A DNA stretch of 64,000 nucleotides from JALOAT01 sp041685115 (GTDB taxonomy: Bacteria; Pseudomonadota; Gammaproteobacteria; Thiohalomonadales; Thiohalomonadaceae): assembly GCA_041685115.1 (NCBI GenBank), contig JAWLGK010000009.1:53194-117193 (forward strand). The letters are read 5' to 3'. The position numbers were made by a program, and so were the translations under genes. Below the pieces are notes generated by a model. That model searched no databases. It had not been told where the DNA came from and saw only the letters and a list, made by a program, of their open reading frames with translations. Of the stretch, positions 15,028 through 23,925 are shown one piece after another (within the stretch, counting starts at the first letter, position 1; every line of letters starts with the position of its first letter).

Positions 15028-16110
15028 TCAGGCCGCGGGGCTACGCCGAAGACCGAGCGGATCGGCGGGATCGACGTCGTCCTTGAACGGCTTTTTCCGA
15101 TCCAGATGCGTGAGCTGGTAGACCGTGCCCATCCAGTTGTTGATGACCGCCTCGGCGGAGTCGTGCCAGGTGTTGTCGAGCTGCGCCGCCACCAGCGCCT
15201 CGGGCAGGGCAGGGACGGGGGCGTTCATCGTGAGTGCGGCGGTGAGGCGTTCGCGGTGCTCGTCGAGCACGGCCTCGTTCTGGCGCGTGAAGTAATTCTC
15301 CACGAACGGCGGATAATCGGCGCGGCATCCCGCGGCGAACAGGTTCACCTCGCGCTTGTATTCCTTGAGCAGGCTCACCGTGTCGTATTCCGGGTGGCCC
15401 TGGAAGAACACCAGGCGGAAACCGTCCTCGCTGGTGGCCAGGTGCACACCGGCCTCGGCGCTCTCGACCAGCACGCGGCAACCGGCGCTGAGAAACTGCT
15501 CGCGATCGATCTGGTTGAACCGGGAGTGCGGCACGTCGAAACGGGTATTCACGCCCTGCACCAACGGATGACGCGGGTCCATCACCCGATGGGAGTACAC
15601 GCCCCAGCGCTTCTTGCCGAGCGGTCGGCGCGGTTGGGCGTAGCGGAACTCCATCACCGCATGGGTGGTGAGGCAGGAGCACAGCGTGGACGCGACGTTC
15701 TCGTAGGCCCAGTCGATGACCTCCATGAGCGGTTTCCAGAACGGCTGATCGGACAGTGACGTTCCGGACACATTGGCCCCGGTGATGATCAGCGCATCCA
15801 AGCCCTGCTCCTTCACCTGCTCGAAGGGCTGGTAATAGCGCTCCACGTGCGCCTGTCCCTCGGGGCCGCGCGCCAGCTCCTTCAGGGTGAACGGATGCAT
15901 GTAGAACTGGGCGATCTGGTTGGCCTCGCCGATGAGACGGAAGAACTGGCGCTCGGTGGCCTCCAGTGCAGCATCCGGCATCATGTTGAGCAGGCCCACG
16001 TGCAGCTCGCGGATGTCCTGGCGCACCGCGGCGTCGCTGGGGATGACGGTCTGCCCTTCCTGCCTCAGGCGCTCGAAGGCGGGCAACGGGGTGTTTGCGA
16101 CCAATGGCAT
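15028..16110 (-). CDS. metA: Homoserine O-acyltransferase, MetA type
   Basis: 360-residue MetA-family enzyme activating homoserine for methionine synthesis; succinyl or acetyl specificity cannot be decided from sequence. The N-terminal LHVGLLNMMPDAALEATERQF is diagnostic. The catalytic Cys is the second Cys of STLCSC, and the partner residues lie in FFQGHPEYD. The active-site neighbourhood is CLTTHA rather than the CWxxQA of enterobacteria, a known variant. The NTWHDSAEAVINNWMGTVYQ C-terminus is typical. The ATG has GAGGG 8 bases upstream. Confidence 0.93.
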   Translation of the reverse strand: MPLVANTPLPAFERLRQEGQTVIPSDAAVRQDIRELHVGLLNMMPDAALEATERQFFRLIGEANQIAQFYMHPFTLKELARGPEGQAHVERYYQPFEQVKEQGLDALIITGANVSGTSLSDQPFWKPLMEVIDWAYENVASTLCSCLTTHAVMEFRYAQPRRPLGKKRWGVYSHRVMDPRHPLVQGVNTRFDVPHSRFNQIDREQFLSAGCRVLVESAEAGVHLATSEDGFRLVFFQGHPEYDTVSLLKEYKREVNLFAAGCRADYPPFVENYFTRQNEAVLDEHRERLTAALTMNAPVPALPEALVAAQLDNTWHDSAEAVINNWMGTVYQLTHLDRKKPFKDDVDPADPLGLRRSPAA

Positions 16111-16127
16111 GCTGTGCCCTCGTGAGT

Positions 16128-16970
16128 TCAGCCGCGCGCCACGGCGCGTTCGATCAATGCCAGGAAATCGGTTTCGCTCTGTACCTCGGCCACTTCTTCG
16201 GTGGTGACGGTATAGCCGTAGCGTGCGGCGATGGCCTCGTAGCGCGGAATGCGGGCGTAGAACAGGCGCGGAAAGACCCAGCGTACGAAATCGTCCGGAT
16301 CGATGAGCGCCACGTAGTCGAGGGCGCGTTCGCGCATGTACTCGGCAAGCTGCTCATCCAGAAAGGCCTCGCGATAGTAGAGCGGCTTGGGGTCGGCCTC
16401 GGCGCGGCGGATCAGCTCGCGCTCGTCGTCCTCGCTGGCCTTGATGTAAAGGATGAGCGTGTGCGCATCGAGCACGTCGAGCACGCCCTGGTCGTCCAGC
16501 TCGCACAGCGAACCGCCCGCGTCGTTGACGAAGTGCTGATAGCCGTAGATGTCCTGGGCCTTGCGGATGAACTGCGGCACATCCTTGAAGGCCGCGATCT
16601 CGGCCTCGCGATGCAGGATCTGGCGGCGTTTGAACTCGGTGAGCGACAGCCCGCCCCGTTCCGGGTTGCCGAGCTTGCCCATGAAGGTGGATACGGGCTT
16701 GAGGTGATCCACGGTGATGTTGTTGCGGATGTAGATGGAATCCGACTGCAGCAGGTCCCGCAGGAAGGGGATGGTCATGGCCTGCCGCTTGATGTTGTCC
16801 AGGATCGCCTCGTCCAGGTAGCGGGTGCCGATGCGATAGTCACCGGAATAATGAAACCAGTTCCCGCGGCGCAGGATGTTGGACAGGCGGGTCTTGCCCA
16901 CCCCGGACATGCCCAGCAGCGTGATGCGCTTGTTTTCCCAGGCGCGAAAGGCGTCGACGCTCAGTTTCAC
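16128..16970 (-). CDS. P-loop ATPase of unknown role
   Basis: 280 residues with a Walker A motif LLGMSGVGKT near residue 18, so a nucleotide-binding protein. Later blocks GDYRIGTRYLDEAILD and VDHLKPVSTFMGKLGNPE are conserved in hypothetical ATPases found next to metA in related bacteria. A kinase-like fold is likely. The GTG at 16970 (VKLSVDAFRAW) preceded by GGAG was chosen over a longer frame with an unrelated proline- and arginine-rich leader. Its stop lies 17 bases before metA, so the two are probably co-transcribed. Confidence 0.75.
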   Translation of the reverse strand: MKLSVDAFRAWENKRITLLGMSGVGKTRLSNILRRGNWFHYSGDYRIGTRYLDEAILDNIKRQAMTIPFLRDLLQSDSIYIRNNITVDHLKPVSTFMGKLGNPERGGLSLTEFKRRQILHREAEIAAFKDVPQFIRKAQDIYGYQHFVNDAGGSLCELDDQGVLDVLDAHTLILYIKASEDDERELIRRAEADPKPLYYREAFLDEQLAEYMRERALDYVALIDPDDFVRWVFPRLFYARIPRYEAIAARYGYTVTTEEVAEVQSETDFLALIERAVARG

Positions 16971-17288
16971 GAAGGTGCTCCGGCAAAAGAGGCCCGTATT
17001 GTACGGTGCACCGGCGCACCGTGCACCGGCCGGCGCGGGTGATCGGCCGGCGCCGTGAAGGCGATTGCCCGTCGGAGTCGCCGATAGCATCCGCGCGACA
17101 GCCTCGAAAAACGCAATCGGGCCGCCTGTCGGCGCGGCCCCGGCCGCGAATGGCGTCACCTATAAAGAATCGCAGCGCTGGCCGCTCCTGTCAGCCGTCA
17201 CCCGTAGATGCGTTGGTTACGTGACGGCGTCGCGGAAATAAATGTCACTAGCCTCGCAACGTGCCTGCGCCACCGCCAACACAATTCG

Positions 17289-17357
17289 TCATTCCGGCGA
17301 AAGTCGGAATCCATTTTCGTAGCGGGAATGGACCCCGGCTTTCGCCGGGGTGACGAG
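17289..17357. repeat. Paired dispersed repeat (ATTCCGGCGAAAG type)
   Basis: GTCATTCCGGCGAAAGTCGG and, 25 bases on, the inverted relative GACCCCGGCTTTCGCCGGGG with TGACGAG. This is a common intergenic repeat of beta- and gammaproteobacteria. It occupies the 414-base gap 16971-17384 between the ATPase gene and the 3' end of the OMP gene; I see nothing else in that gap. Confidence 0.65.
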
Positions 17358-17384
17358 AAAGGTTCGGCAGGCTGCCAGGACGAC

Positions 17385-17912
17385 TCAGAACCCCACCTCC
17401 AGGCCCAGCGACATCATGTCCACCTTGTCCAGGTCGCCGATGTCGAAGCGTTCCCATTCGGCGCGGATGGCGGTGAGCGGCATGATGCCGATGGAGGCGC
17501 CGATGCCGTAGGCGAGATCGGTGCCGTCGTCGTCGGCACTCACACCGAGCACGTCCACATCGGCATCCCAGGTGATGGCGCCGGCCTTGCCGAACACCGT
17601 CACCGGCCCCGCGCCCACGTTGACGGTGCCGAACAGATCCCAGCCGGTCACCTCCGCGTCGGCGCCGTTGTCGCTGACGTCCGCCAGGTTCACGTAGCCG
17701 CCCTCGACCCCGAACAGTCCGAAGCGGGCGCCGGCGAAGGCCTTCCAGCTGGTGTCCGTCTCGTCGATGTCGATGCCGTCGACGTTTTCCTCCACCGTGG
17801 TCTCGCCGATGGAACCGCCCACGTAGAATCCCTCGTCGACCGCGTGCGCCTGGGTGGCGGCCATGAGTGTGCCGAGCAACGCGCCCGCGCTCAGCGTGGC
17901 AAGCATACGCAT
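17385..17912 (-). CDS. Small outer-membrane beta-barrel protein
   Basis: 175 residues. A signal peptide ends AHA (about residue 24) and is followed by about eight amphipathic strands such as GFYVGGSIGETTV, KAFAGARFGLFGVEGGYVNL and VFGKAGAITWD. The C-terminal residue is Phe (LGLEVGF), the usual BAM signal. It resembles OmpA-like/OprF-type 8-stranded barrels. The mature protein is strikingly acidic (EENVDGIDIDETD, DADVDVLGVSADDDGTD), consistent with a salty habitat. Function is unknown. Confidence 0.8.
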   Translation of the reverse strand: MRMLATLSAGALLGTLMAATQAHAVDEGFYVGGSIGETTVEENVDGIDIDETDTSWKAFAGARFGLFGVEGGYVNLADVSDNGADAEVTGWDLFGTVNVGAGPVTVFGKAGAITWDADVDVLGVSADDDGTDLAYGIGASIGIMPLTAIRAEWERFDIGDLDKVDMMSLGLEVGF

Positions 17913-18014
17913 GTGGCTTTCCTCCTCTGTCGGCCTATAAGCAACCGTAGTCCGCCTGATGGGAGGTGCGCTGTGCGCAGGCTGTTTCGAATGGATCGTG
18001 AAAACGACGATCTT

Positions 18015-20126
18015 TCAGCAGGCGAGCGCGGTGCATGCCCCGGCGTCACCCAGGGCATCCACCAACGTGCGCACCGCACGGCGCAGCTCGGTGAGCACCC
18101 GCCGACGCCCGGCGAGCCCGAGCCGTGCGGCGGTCTCTGGAAATCCGCGCGCCTCGACCACCTTGAGCACCAGGGCGTCACGCTGCACCGCCGTGAGCAG
18201 TCTGTGCGCGTCGCGGTCGGCGAAGGCCTGTGCGATAAGCCGGTGCAGGGGGGCGAGTACGTAGGCCAGGTCGCGTGCGCCGGCGGCAAAGGCGCTCAGT
18301 TCGGCCCAGTCCGTTGCATCCAGCGCGCGGGGCGCGGGTGCCGGTCCGGCCTCTGCCAGCAGTGCATCGGCGATGGACGGTTCCAGTCCGCGCAACGGAT
18401 CGGCGAGCAGGCAGGGCAATGCCTCGGCATGACGGCGCCGCGCCTCGGCGAACAGCGTCTTGCCCGCCGCGCTGAGCGGTCGCAGCACCATGGCCGACGG
18501 CGCGCCGCTCGCCGCATCGCGGGCCAGGCCGAGGCGCACGCCGCGAAACCCGCAGCGCTGCCAGAAGTGCAACAGGCCCGGGGTCACACCGAAGCTGCTG
18601 CCCACGTAGTCGGCGGCGCGGTGCGCGGCATCCTCCACCACCGCCTGCACCAGCCGACGGCCCAGGCCGCGGCCCTGGGCGGCCGGGTGCACTGCGATGC
18701 GCAGCACGCGCCGGCCGTGCAGTACGGGTGCATCGACCAACCCGGCATGCTGGGCGAGGGATTGGGCGAGCAGATGGCCGCGCACACGCCGCCGCCCGGC
18801 CCATACCTGCCGGGCCAGCTCGGGCGGAAACCCGCCTTCCTCCGCCACCAACGCCACCCCGGCCACGTGCCCCTGCGTGCGCATCACGAACACCGCGAGG
18901 TTCGGCCCATCCAGCAGCTGACGCAGATCCATGGGGCTGGTGCGGTAGTGGGCGAGCACCAGCAGGCCAAAGACCTCCCTCAGCAGGGCCTCGTTGCGGG
19001 CGAGTTCATCGCGATGCAGGCGCGCCACGTCGAAGGTGTCCGTTGGCCCGCTGACAGCGGCGTCCGGCGCGGGCTCGGCGTCGAGCAGCAGGGCACGGAA
19101 CACCAGGGCCTCCAGTGGGTCGCCCGCATCCCAGCGCACCGGCGTCTGCAAGGTCAGCTGCCGCCAACCCGGTGTCAGGCGATGGAGCACGCGCGCGAAA
19201 CGCACGGCGAAGCCGCGGCCGGTGCCCTCGTAGCCGTGCACCGTGGTGCTGAACACCACGCGGGGAAACCGGCGCAACAGCCGTTCGAGAAGTGGCGCGG
19301 GAATGGCAGCGGCCTCGTCCACCAACACCAGGTCGGCCGCGACCTCGCCGGCCGCCAGGGCGTCCGGCGCAGCGAAATCCAGCCGGGCGGCACCACGGGC
19401 CAGGCCGCGCCTGTGCGGTGCTGCATCGGGCAGTGCGCCGCGGGCGTGGGCAAGGGCGGTCTCGGCCGACGCCGGGCGCGGGGCCGTCATGACCACGTGG
19501 CCATAGTCTTCCGCGATCAGCTGCGCCGCGGCGAGGCCGAGCGCCGCCGACTTGCCGCGCCCGCGATCGGCCAGCAGCACCAGCGGGCGCGGCGCTGGGC
19601 TGCGGGCCAGGTCCAGGATGGCCGCGACGGCAGCGTCCTGATCCGGGGTGCCGGCGCTGGGCGCGGCCGGCGACACGGTCCAGGCCGGCAGGGGCGTAGC
19701 GGCGCGCGCCGCCGGGACGCGCGTGTCCGCGAGCACGCGCACCAGGCGCGCCAGGAAGCGTCCGCCCACCGCCTCGGGCGGATGGGGGTAATCGGCGATG
19801 CGGGCCTTTTCTTCCAGGTCCAGCGCCGGCCAGCGTTCGCAGGGGGGCGCGAGCAGCACGAACAGCCCGCCGCCGCGCACCACGCCGGCACAGGCGCCAA
19901 AGGCCTCCACGTCGAACCCGGCGTGCGCATCGAACACCAGGGCGTCGCGCTCGCCGCCGAGCAGTGCGTGGGCGCGGGCGGCCGGGAGCGTTTCCGCGCC
20001 CTCCATCGTCTGGTCGGTGATCCACAACGCCGTCAGGCCGGCGACCTGCCCCCGGGCGGCGGCGACACAGGCGCCCCGCTCACCGGTGATGAGCTGGATC
20101 TGGCGATGCCGGGGCCGTGCGGTCAT
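18015..20126 (-). CDS. tmcA: tRNA-Met cytidine acetyltransferase
   Basis: 703-residue enzyme that acetylates the wobble cytidine of elongator tRNA-Met using acetyl-CoA and ATP. Order of domains: N-terminal DUF1726-like region, RecA-like helicase module with Walker A ADRGRGKSAALG (about residue 186) and a Walker B VLVDEAAAIP. A GNAT acetyltransferase domain with RIAVHPAAQGRGLGRRLVQ follows, then a C-terminal tRNA-binding region. The ATG overlaps the stop of the upstream PDO-TrxR gene (ATGA), an unusual pairing. Length is close to E. coli TmcA (671). Confidence 0.95.
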   Translation of the reverse strand: MTARPRHRQIQLITGERGACVAAARGQVAGLTALWITDQTMEGAETLPAARAHALLGGERDALVFDAHAGFDVEAFGACAGVVRGGGLFVLLAPPCERWPALDLEEKARIADYPHPPEAVGGRFLARLVRVLADTRVPAARAATPLPAWTVSPAAPSAGTPDQDAAVAAILDLARSPAPRPLVLLADRGRGKSAALGLAAAQLIAEDYGHVVMTAPRPASAETALAHARGALPDAAPHRRGLARGAARLDFAAPDALAAGEVAADLVLVDEAAAIPAPLLERLLRRFPRVVFSTTVHGYEGTGRGFAVRFARVLHRLTPGWRQLTLQTPVRWDAGDPLEALVFRALLLDAEPAPDAAVSGPTDTFDVARLHRDELARNEALLREVFGLLVLAHYRTSPMDLRQLLDGPNLAVFVMRTQGHVAGVALVAEEGGFPPELARQVWAGRRRVRGHLLAQSLAQHAGLVDAPVLHGRRVLRIAVHPAAQGRGLGRRLVQAVVEDAAHRAADYVGSSFGVTPGLLHFWQRCGFRGVRLGLARDAASGAPSAMVLRPLSAAGKTLFAEARRRHAEALPCLLADPLRGLEPSIADALLAEAGPAPAPRALDATDWAELSAFAAGARDLAYVLAPLHRLIAQAFADRDAHRLLTAVQRDALVLKVVEARGFPETAARLGLAGRRRVLTELRRAVRTLVDALGDAGACTALAC

Positions 20127-21766
20127 GCCGGCCCGCCGGACAGATAGCGATAGGCCGCCAGTGCGGCCTTGGCGCCCGCGCCCGCGGCCACGACGATCTG
20201 CTTCTCGGGCTCGTCGGTCACGTCCCCTGCGGCGAACAACCCGGGCACGGCGGTGGATTGGTCGCGCTCGACCGGCACCTCACCCGTTTCATTCAGCGCC
20301 AGCAGCCCGCGCAGCGGCTCGGCATTGGGTATCAGGCCGATCTCCAGGAACACGCCGTCCACGGCGACATCGAAGCGTTCGCTGCCGTCCACCGCCTCCA
20401 CGCGCACGCCTGTGAGCGCCTCGTCGCCGAGGAAGGCGGTGACGCGCAGGCTGCGATGACAGGTCACGCGCGGCGCGGCCATGATCTCCTCCTGCAACAA
20501 CGGGTCTGCGGTGAACTGGTCGCTGATGTGGATGAGGTGGATCTCGCGGGCGAAGCCGAGCAGATCACGAACCGCCGTGAAGGCGGAGTTGCCGCCGCCG
20601 ACCACGGCGACGCGCTTGTCCGTGTACAGCGGTGCGTCGCAGGTGGCACAGAAGGCGACGCCGCGGCCGAGGAAACGCGCCTCGCCGGGCACGCCGAGGC
20701 GTCGGTACTGCTTGCCGGCGCCATAGACCACGGCGCGGGCCTGTAGCCGGTCACCGCCCGCCAGGTGCAGCAGGAAGCGGTCCTCGTTGCGTTCCACCCG
20801 TGTCACGCGGGTGTGCAGGCGTTCGGCCAGGGGGTATACCTCGGCATGGTCGCGCAGCGCCTCGCCCAGTTCACGCCCACCGATGGAGCTGATGCCGGGC
20901 CAGTTTTCCACCGTCGCGGTGTCGGCCACCTGGCCGCCTACGCGGTCGCCGACCAGTGCGGTGTCGAGACCCTTGCGCGCCGCGTACAATGCCGCGGTGA
21001 GCGCAGCCGGACCCGCGCCGACGATGGCCAGCTGATACAGGTGGTCGGACGAGATGGCGGCGACGCGCCGTTCGCCGCGCTGCTCGCGTATGCCGGCCTC
21101 CAGACGCTCGTAGGTTTCGGGCTTGACCGCGCGCAGGATCTCCATCAGCGCCTGGGCGGGCGGCAATGCCCCTTCGAATCCCTGTGCTCCATTGATGACC
21201 GTGCGCGGCACGCCATGCACACGGTAGCGCTGCACGAGCTGCGGAAACTCCGAGGATTCGATCATGTCCGCGCGCACCAGGGGATTGGCCAGGGCGAGCT
21301 GATGGGCAAGCTGTACCGCGCGTGGGCAATAGGGGCAGGTGGGCGTGACCATCACCTCCAGGTGCACGGGCTCGTCGATGAGCTGCACCAGCGCCTCCAG
21401 TTCCGGCGAGAGGCCGGCATCGTTCTCCGCCACCCGCACCATGGCCTGCACCAGTGAGCCGAACTCGTAGCCCGAGGTGATGCCGTAGAAACGGATCCCC
21501 GCGTCGCCGCCGGGGCCGAGCACGGCCGTGGCCGGTACCTTGTCGATGCCGAGGGTATGTGCGAGCTCCGCGTCGGCGAGCAGGTCATGGACCTCCAACG
21601 TGACGTGATCGGACAGTGCCGCCAATTCCTCCAGCAGGGCGCGCTGCTCGCGGCAGGTACGACACGCCTGGGCCTGGGTGAAAAACACCAGGCGCAGGGG
21701 CGCGGCCAGGCCCGCGAAGATTTCGCTTACTTGGCGGCGGGTATCGGGATCAAGGAACTCGGCCAT
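20123..21766 (-). CDS. Protein disulfide oxidoreductase-thioredoxin reductase fusion
   Basis: 547-residue flavoprotein. Two N-terminal thioredoxin folds carry CRTC (residues 35-38) and CPYC (144-147), as in archaeal/Aquifex PDO. A thioredoxin reductase module follows, with the FAD loop VGAGPAALTAALYAA (from residue 249), redox pair CATC (373-376) and NADPH loop VVGGGNSA. The layout recalls AhpF, but AhpF lacks the first CxxC, and no ahpC is nearby. It probably passes electrons from NADPH through its own disulfides to an unidentified peroxidase or thiol partner. It is the first gene of a two-gene unit with tmcA. Confidence 0.88.
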   Translation of the reverse strand: MAEFLDPDTRRQVSEIFAGLAAPLRLVFFTQAQACRTCREQRALLEELAALSDHVTLEVHDLLADAELAHTLGIDKVPATAVLGPGGDAGIRFYGITSGYEFGSLVQAMVRVAENDAGLSPELEALVQLIDEPVHLEVMVTPTCPYCPRAVQLAHQLALANPLVRADMIESSEFPQLVQRYRVHGVPRTVINGAQGFEGALPPAQALMEILRAVKPETYERLEAGIREQRGERRVAAISSDHLYQLAIVGAGPAALTAALYAARKGLDTALVGDRVGGQVADTATVENWPGISSIGGRELGEALRDHAEVYPLAERLHTRVTRVERNEDRFLLHLAGGDRLQARAVVYGAGKQYRRLGVPGEARFLGRGVAFCATCDAPLYTDKRVAVVGGGNSAFTAVRDLLGFAREIHLIHISDQFTADPLLQEEIMAAPRVTCHRSLRVTAFLGDEALTGVRVEAVDGSERFDVAVDGVFLEIGLIPNAEPLRGLLALNETGEVPVERDQSTAVPGLFAAGDVTDEPEKQIVVAAGAGAKAALAAYRYLSGGPA

Positions 21767-21994
21767 GCAGCAGGCCTCCTGTGGCTGGGAACCGCGGACC
21801 GGGAATGGAGAACGGCCGGCCTTATTCTAATAATGATCGCCCGGCGCGGCGGCCTTTGCGGGTGCTTTCTTGCCGTGCGATGTGGCTGTTTCCCGTGCAA
21901 TCCCGTACGCTGCGTCCGTTTTATGCCCGGGTGAAAACGCGTAAGATGCGCGCCCCATCGCCCATGACGGGCAGACGTTCACGAGGAGTTCGCT

Positions 21995-22219
21995 ATGAAG
22001 TTTTCCCCTTGCCGCGGTGGTGATAACTGCACCCAGGATGGTACCCATTGCCAGGGTTGCGGTCGCAGCCATCAGGAAATCGGCGAGACCCGCCAGCTCA
22101 TCGATGCGCTCGCGCAATACGCCCTGAAGATGGGTTATGACAATCCCATCGAGTTCACCCAGTTCGTCGCTGCGAAGGCGGCCGGCAAGGCCATGATGCT
22201 CAAGGCCCAGGCGCAGTGA
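21995..22219 (+). CDS. Small cysteine-rich protein, DUF1289-like
   Basis: 74 residues. Four cysteines in the order CRGGDNC and CQGC near the N-terminus could bind Zn or Fe-S. The spacing and the CQGCGRSHQEIGET stretch resemble DUF1289 proteins (SPC...CxGCGRTxxEI). The C-terminal half is helical (LIDALAQYALKMG, EFTQFVAAKAAGKAM). An ATG preceded by ACGAGGAG supports it. It is divergent from the PDO-TrxR gene. Function is unknown. Confidence 0.75.
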   Translation: MKFSPCRGGDNCTQDGTHCQGCGRSHQEIGETRQLIDALAQYALKMGYDNPIEFTQFVAAKAAGKAMMLKAQAQ

Positions 22220-22225
22220 CGGTGC

Positions 22226-22248
22226 GCACCCCGGCCCTGCCGGGGTGC
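22226..22248 (+). terminator. GC-rich hairpin between two small genes
   Basis: A perfect 10-bp stem GCACCCCGGC / GCCGGGGTGC with a CCT loop lies 7 bases past the stop of the cysteine-rich gene and 10 bases before the next ATG. Only CTTGCCT follows. Weak terminator or processing/stability hairpin. Confidence 0.5.
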
Positions 22249-22258
22249 CTTGCCTCCC

Positions 22259-22825
22259 ATGCAACGCATCGATTATCGCGCGGTCTTCAGCGAGATCTAC
22301 CAGCCGCCGGAACGTGAGGCCGTGGTGCGCGTGAGTGTGCCGCCACGGCGTTGCCTGGTGGTCGATGGCGAAGGGCCGCTCGATGCGCCGGCCTTCATCC
22401 AGGCGGTCAGCGCGGTGCGTACCCTCGCGCGGGCCCTGCGCCGGCGCGTGAAGGCGGGACCCATGGCGCTGGATTTCCGCGTGATGCCGCCGGAAGTCGA
22501 ATTCCGTGACGGCGGTTGGACGGTGATGATCCTGCAACCACCCGTGGTGGATGCAGATTTGATCATGGCCGAGTTACCGACACTCGCTCCCCGACCCCTC
22601 CTTGCCTACGTGGCATTACGTGTGTTCCCCGAGTCGCTCGCCGTGCAGACCCTGCATACGCGGCCTCTGTACCAGGCGGATCGGGCCCTCGAACGCCTGC
22701 AGGCCTACGCCGACAGCCACGGATACCGGCTCGCGGGCGGGTACGTGGCTGTCGACTTGGGCGATGCACGCCAGCCCGCCTTTTCCCAAGAGCGCATGCT
22801 GATCCGTCGCGACATTCACTCCTGA
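22259..22825 (+). CDS. GyrI-like small-molecule-binding domain protein
   Basis: 188 residues forming a GyrI-like (SOUL/BmrR effector) domain. Recognisable are IDYRAVFSEIYQPPE, the strand PPRRCLVVDGEGPLDAPAF, and MALDFRVMPPEVEFRDGGW. The ATG at 22259 follows an in-frame TTG at 22250 and is the better start. Such stand-alone domains bind hydrophobic small molecules, sometimes acting against drugs or gyrase toxins; the ligand cannot be told here. There is no DNA-binding domain, so it is not a BmrR-type regulator. Confidence 0.78.
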   Translation: MQRIDYRAVFSEIYQPPEREAVVRVSVPPRRCLVVDGEGPLDAPAFIQAVSAVRTLARALRRRVKAGPMALDFRVMPPEVEFRDGGWTVMILQPPVVDADLIMAELPTLAPRPLLAYVALRVFPESLAVQTLHTRPLYQADRALERLQAYADSHGYRLAGGYVAVDLGDARQPAFSQERMLIRRDIHS

Positions 22826-22890
22826 TCAGCACGGCGGGTTCGTCCCCACGCGCCGCCGCAAGGTTTCACCGCACAGGCGCTACGTCTGGT

Positions 22891-23235
22891 TCAAGAGCGC
22901 CTGTGCGCGAGCACCGGCGTGGTCATGGCCCACACGGCGTCTGCGCCGACCAGCAGGCCGACGATGATGTGGTTCCACATGGCGCCCGACTGTTCGGCAT
23001 AGCCCAGGGCAAAGGGCGCGATGATGAGCCAGACGCCGATGCACAGATTGACCCACTCCTGCCAGCGTTGCGGCCTGACGAGCGCCGCCCAGGCAAACAC
23101 CACGACGGCGATGCCTGCGGCATACGCGTTCCATACCGCCGCCTGATGGAGCAGGCCGATGCCGAAGAAGGGCGCCACGAATAACCAGGCGCCCAGCACG
23201 AGATTCGCCCAGTCCTGCCAACGCCCGTTGTGCAT
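22891..23235 (-). CDS. SPW-repeat membrane protein
   Basis: 114-residue inner-membrane protein made of two SPW repeats (RWQDWANLVLGAWLFVAPFF and RWQEWVNLCIGVWLIIAPFA). Each repeat has a pair of hydrophobic helices, four in all. The family has no known function. The ATG at 23235 with GGAGG 7 bases upstream was chosen; a longer frame adds a charged leader with no similarity. Divergent from the next gene across 243 bases. Confidence 0.85.
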   Translation of the reverse strand: MHNGRWQDWANLVLGAWLFVAPFFGIGLLHQAAVWNAYAAGIAVVVFAWAALVRPQRWQEWVNLCIGVWLIIAPFALGYAEQSGAMWNHIIVGLLVGADAVWAMTTPVLAHRRS

Positions 23236-23478
23236 GTGGCACCTCCACGATGGAACGGATCCGCTCGCGCGAGATTGTTGTGAGCAAGTAAAGATGCGCG
23301 TCGCCCGCACGGGCAAGCCGCAGGGACGTCGCCTGATCGAACACCGGGTAATGTCACGTGGGATTGACCATCGCATCTTATGCAACTAGTCCTGTCATCA
23401 GAACCTCGCGAAAGTGCAGCTGTGACGTCGTCCCGACCAGTGACGGCGGCGGCACAGCCTCGTCGGGGAGGAGGTGCG

Positions 23479-23925
23479 ATGAACGACGTGAGCAGCTTCA
23501 CCGTGTCTGCCGAGGTGGATGCCCGTGCCAGGCATGTGGTCATGCACGCCGTGGAACAACTGGGTGGTGCAGCCGCAATGGTGCGCCATGGCGAACAGGC
23601 TATCCTGCCCGCGCTGGTGGAATCCGCCTACGTGCTCGTGTTGCGCAATGAGGAACACCGCGAGGTAGGCGAGATCGCACAGTTTCTCGGCATCAGTCCC
23701 GGAGCGGTGGAGAGTGTCCTGGCCGCACCCACTGAGAAGCTGTTGGCACGCCTGCGCTATGGAGAAGACCCTGGCGCAGAGTTCGATGGGCACACGCCGC
23801 CCGAGTGGAGCGGCACGCCCACCGAGACGCGGCTCGAACCACAGTTCGTGGCCGGGGCGCTGGCGAAATTCGTCTATGACATCGTGCGGCGCGAAGGGGG
23901 CGAGCGTAGCGAGGCCGCGCATTAA
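23479..23925 (+). CDS. Conserved protein with helix-turn-helix-like segment
   Basis: 148 residues, start supported by GGGGAGGAGG. The middle contains EVGEIAQFLGISPGAVESVLAAP, which fits a sigma-70 region 4-like or Xre-like helix-turn-helix. The C-terminus LEPQFVAGALAKFVYDIVRREGG is helical. It may be a small regulator, but I do not recognise the family. It converges with the phosphoesterase gene, the two sharing 4 bases. Confidence 0.65.
   Translation: MNDVSSFTVSAEVDARARHVVMHAVEQLGGAAAMVRHGEQAILPALVESAYVLVLRNEEHREVGEIAQFLGISPGAVESVLAAPTEKLLARLRYGEDPGAEFDGHTPPEWSGTPTETRLEPQFVAGALAKFVYDIVRREGGERSEAAH

Noticed and set aside
17208..20147. 979-codon rightward open frame
   Set aside because: It is the antisense of tmcA and the OMP gene. 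Its product is His/Gln/Arg-rich with no domain, and the leftward genes have clear motifs.
20123..21766. Plain AhpF
   Set aside because: The first thioredoxin fold has an active CxxC, and there is no ahpC partner nearby.
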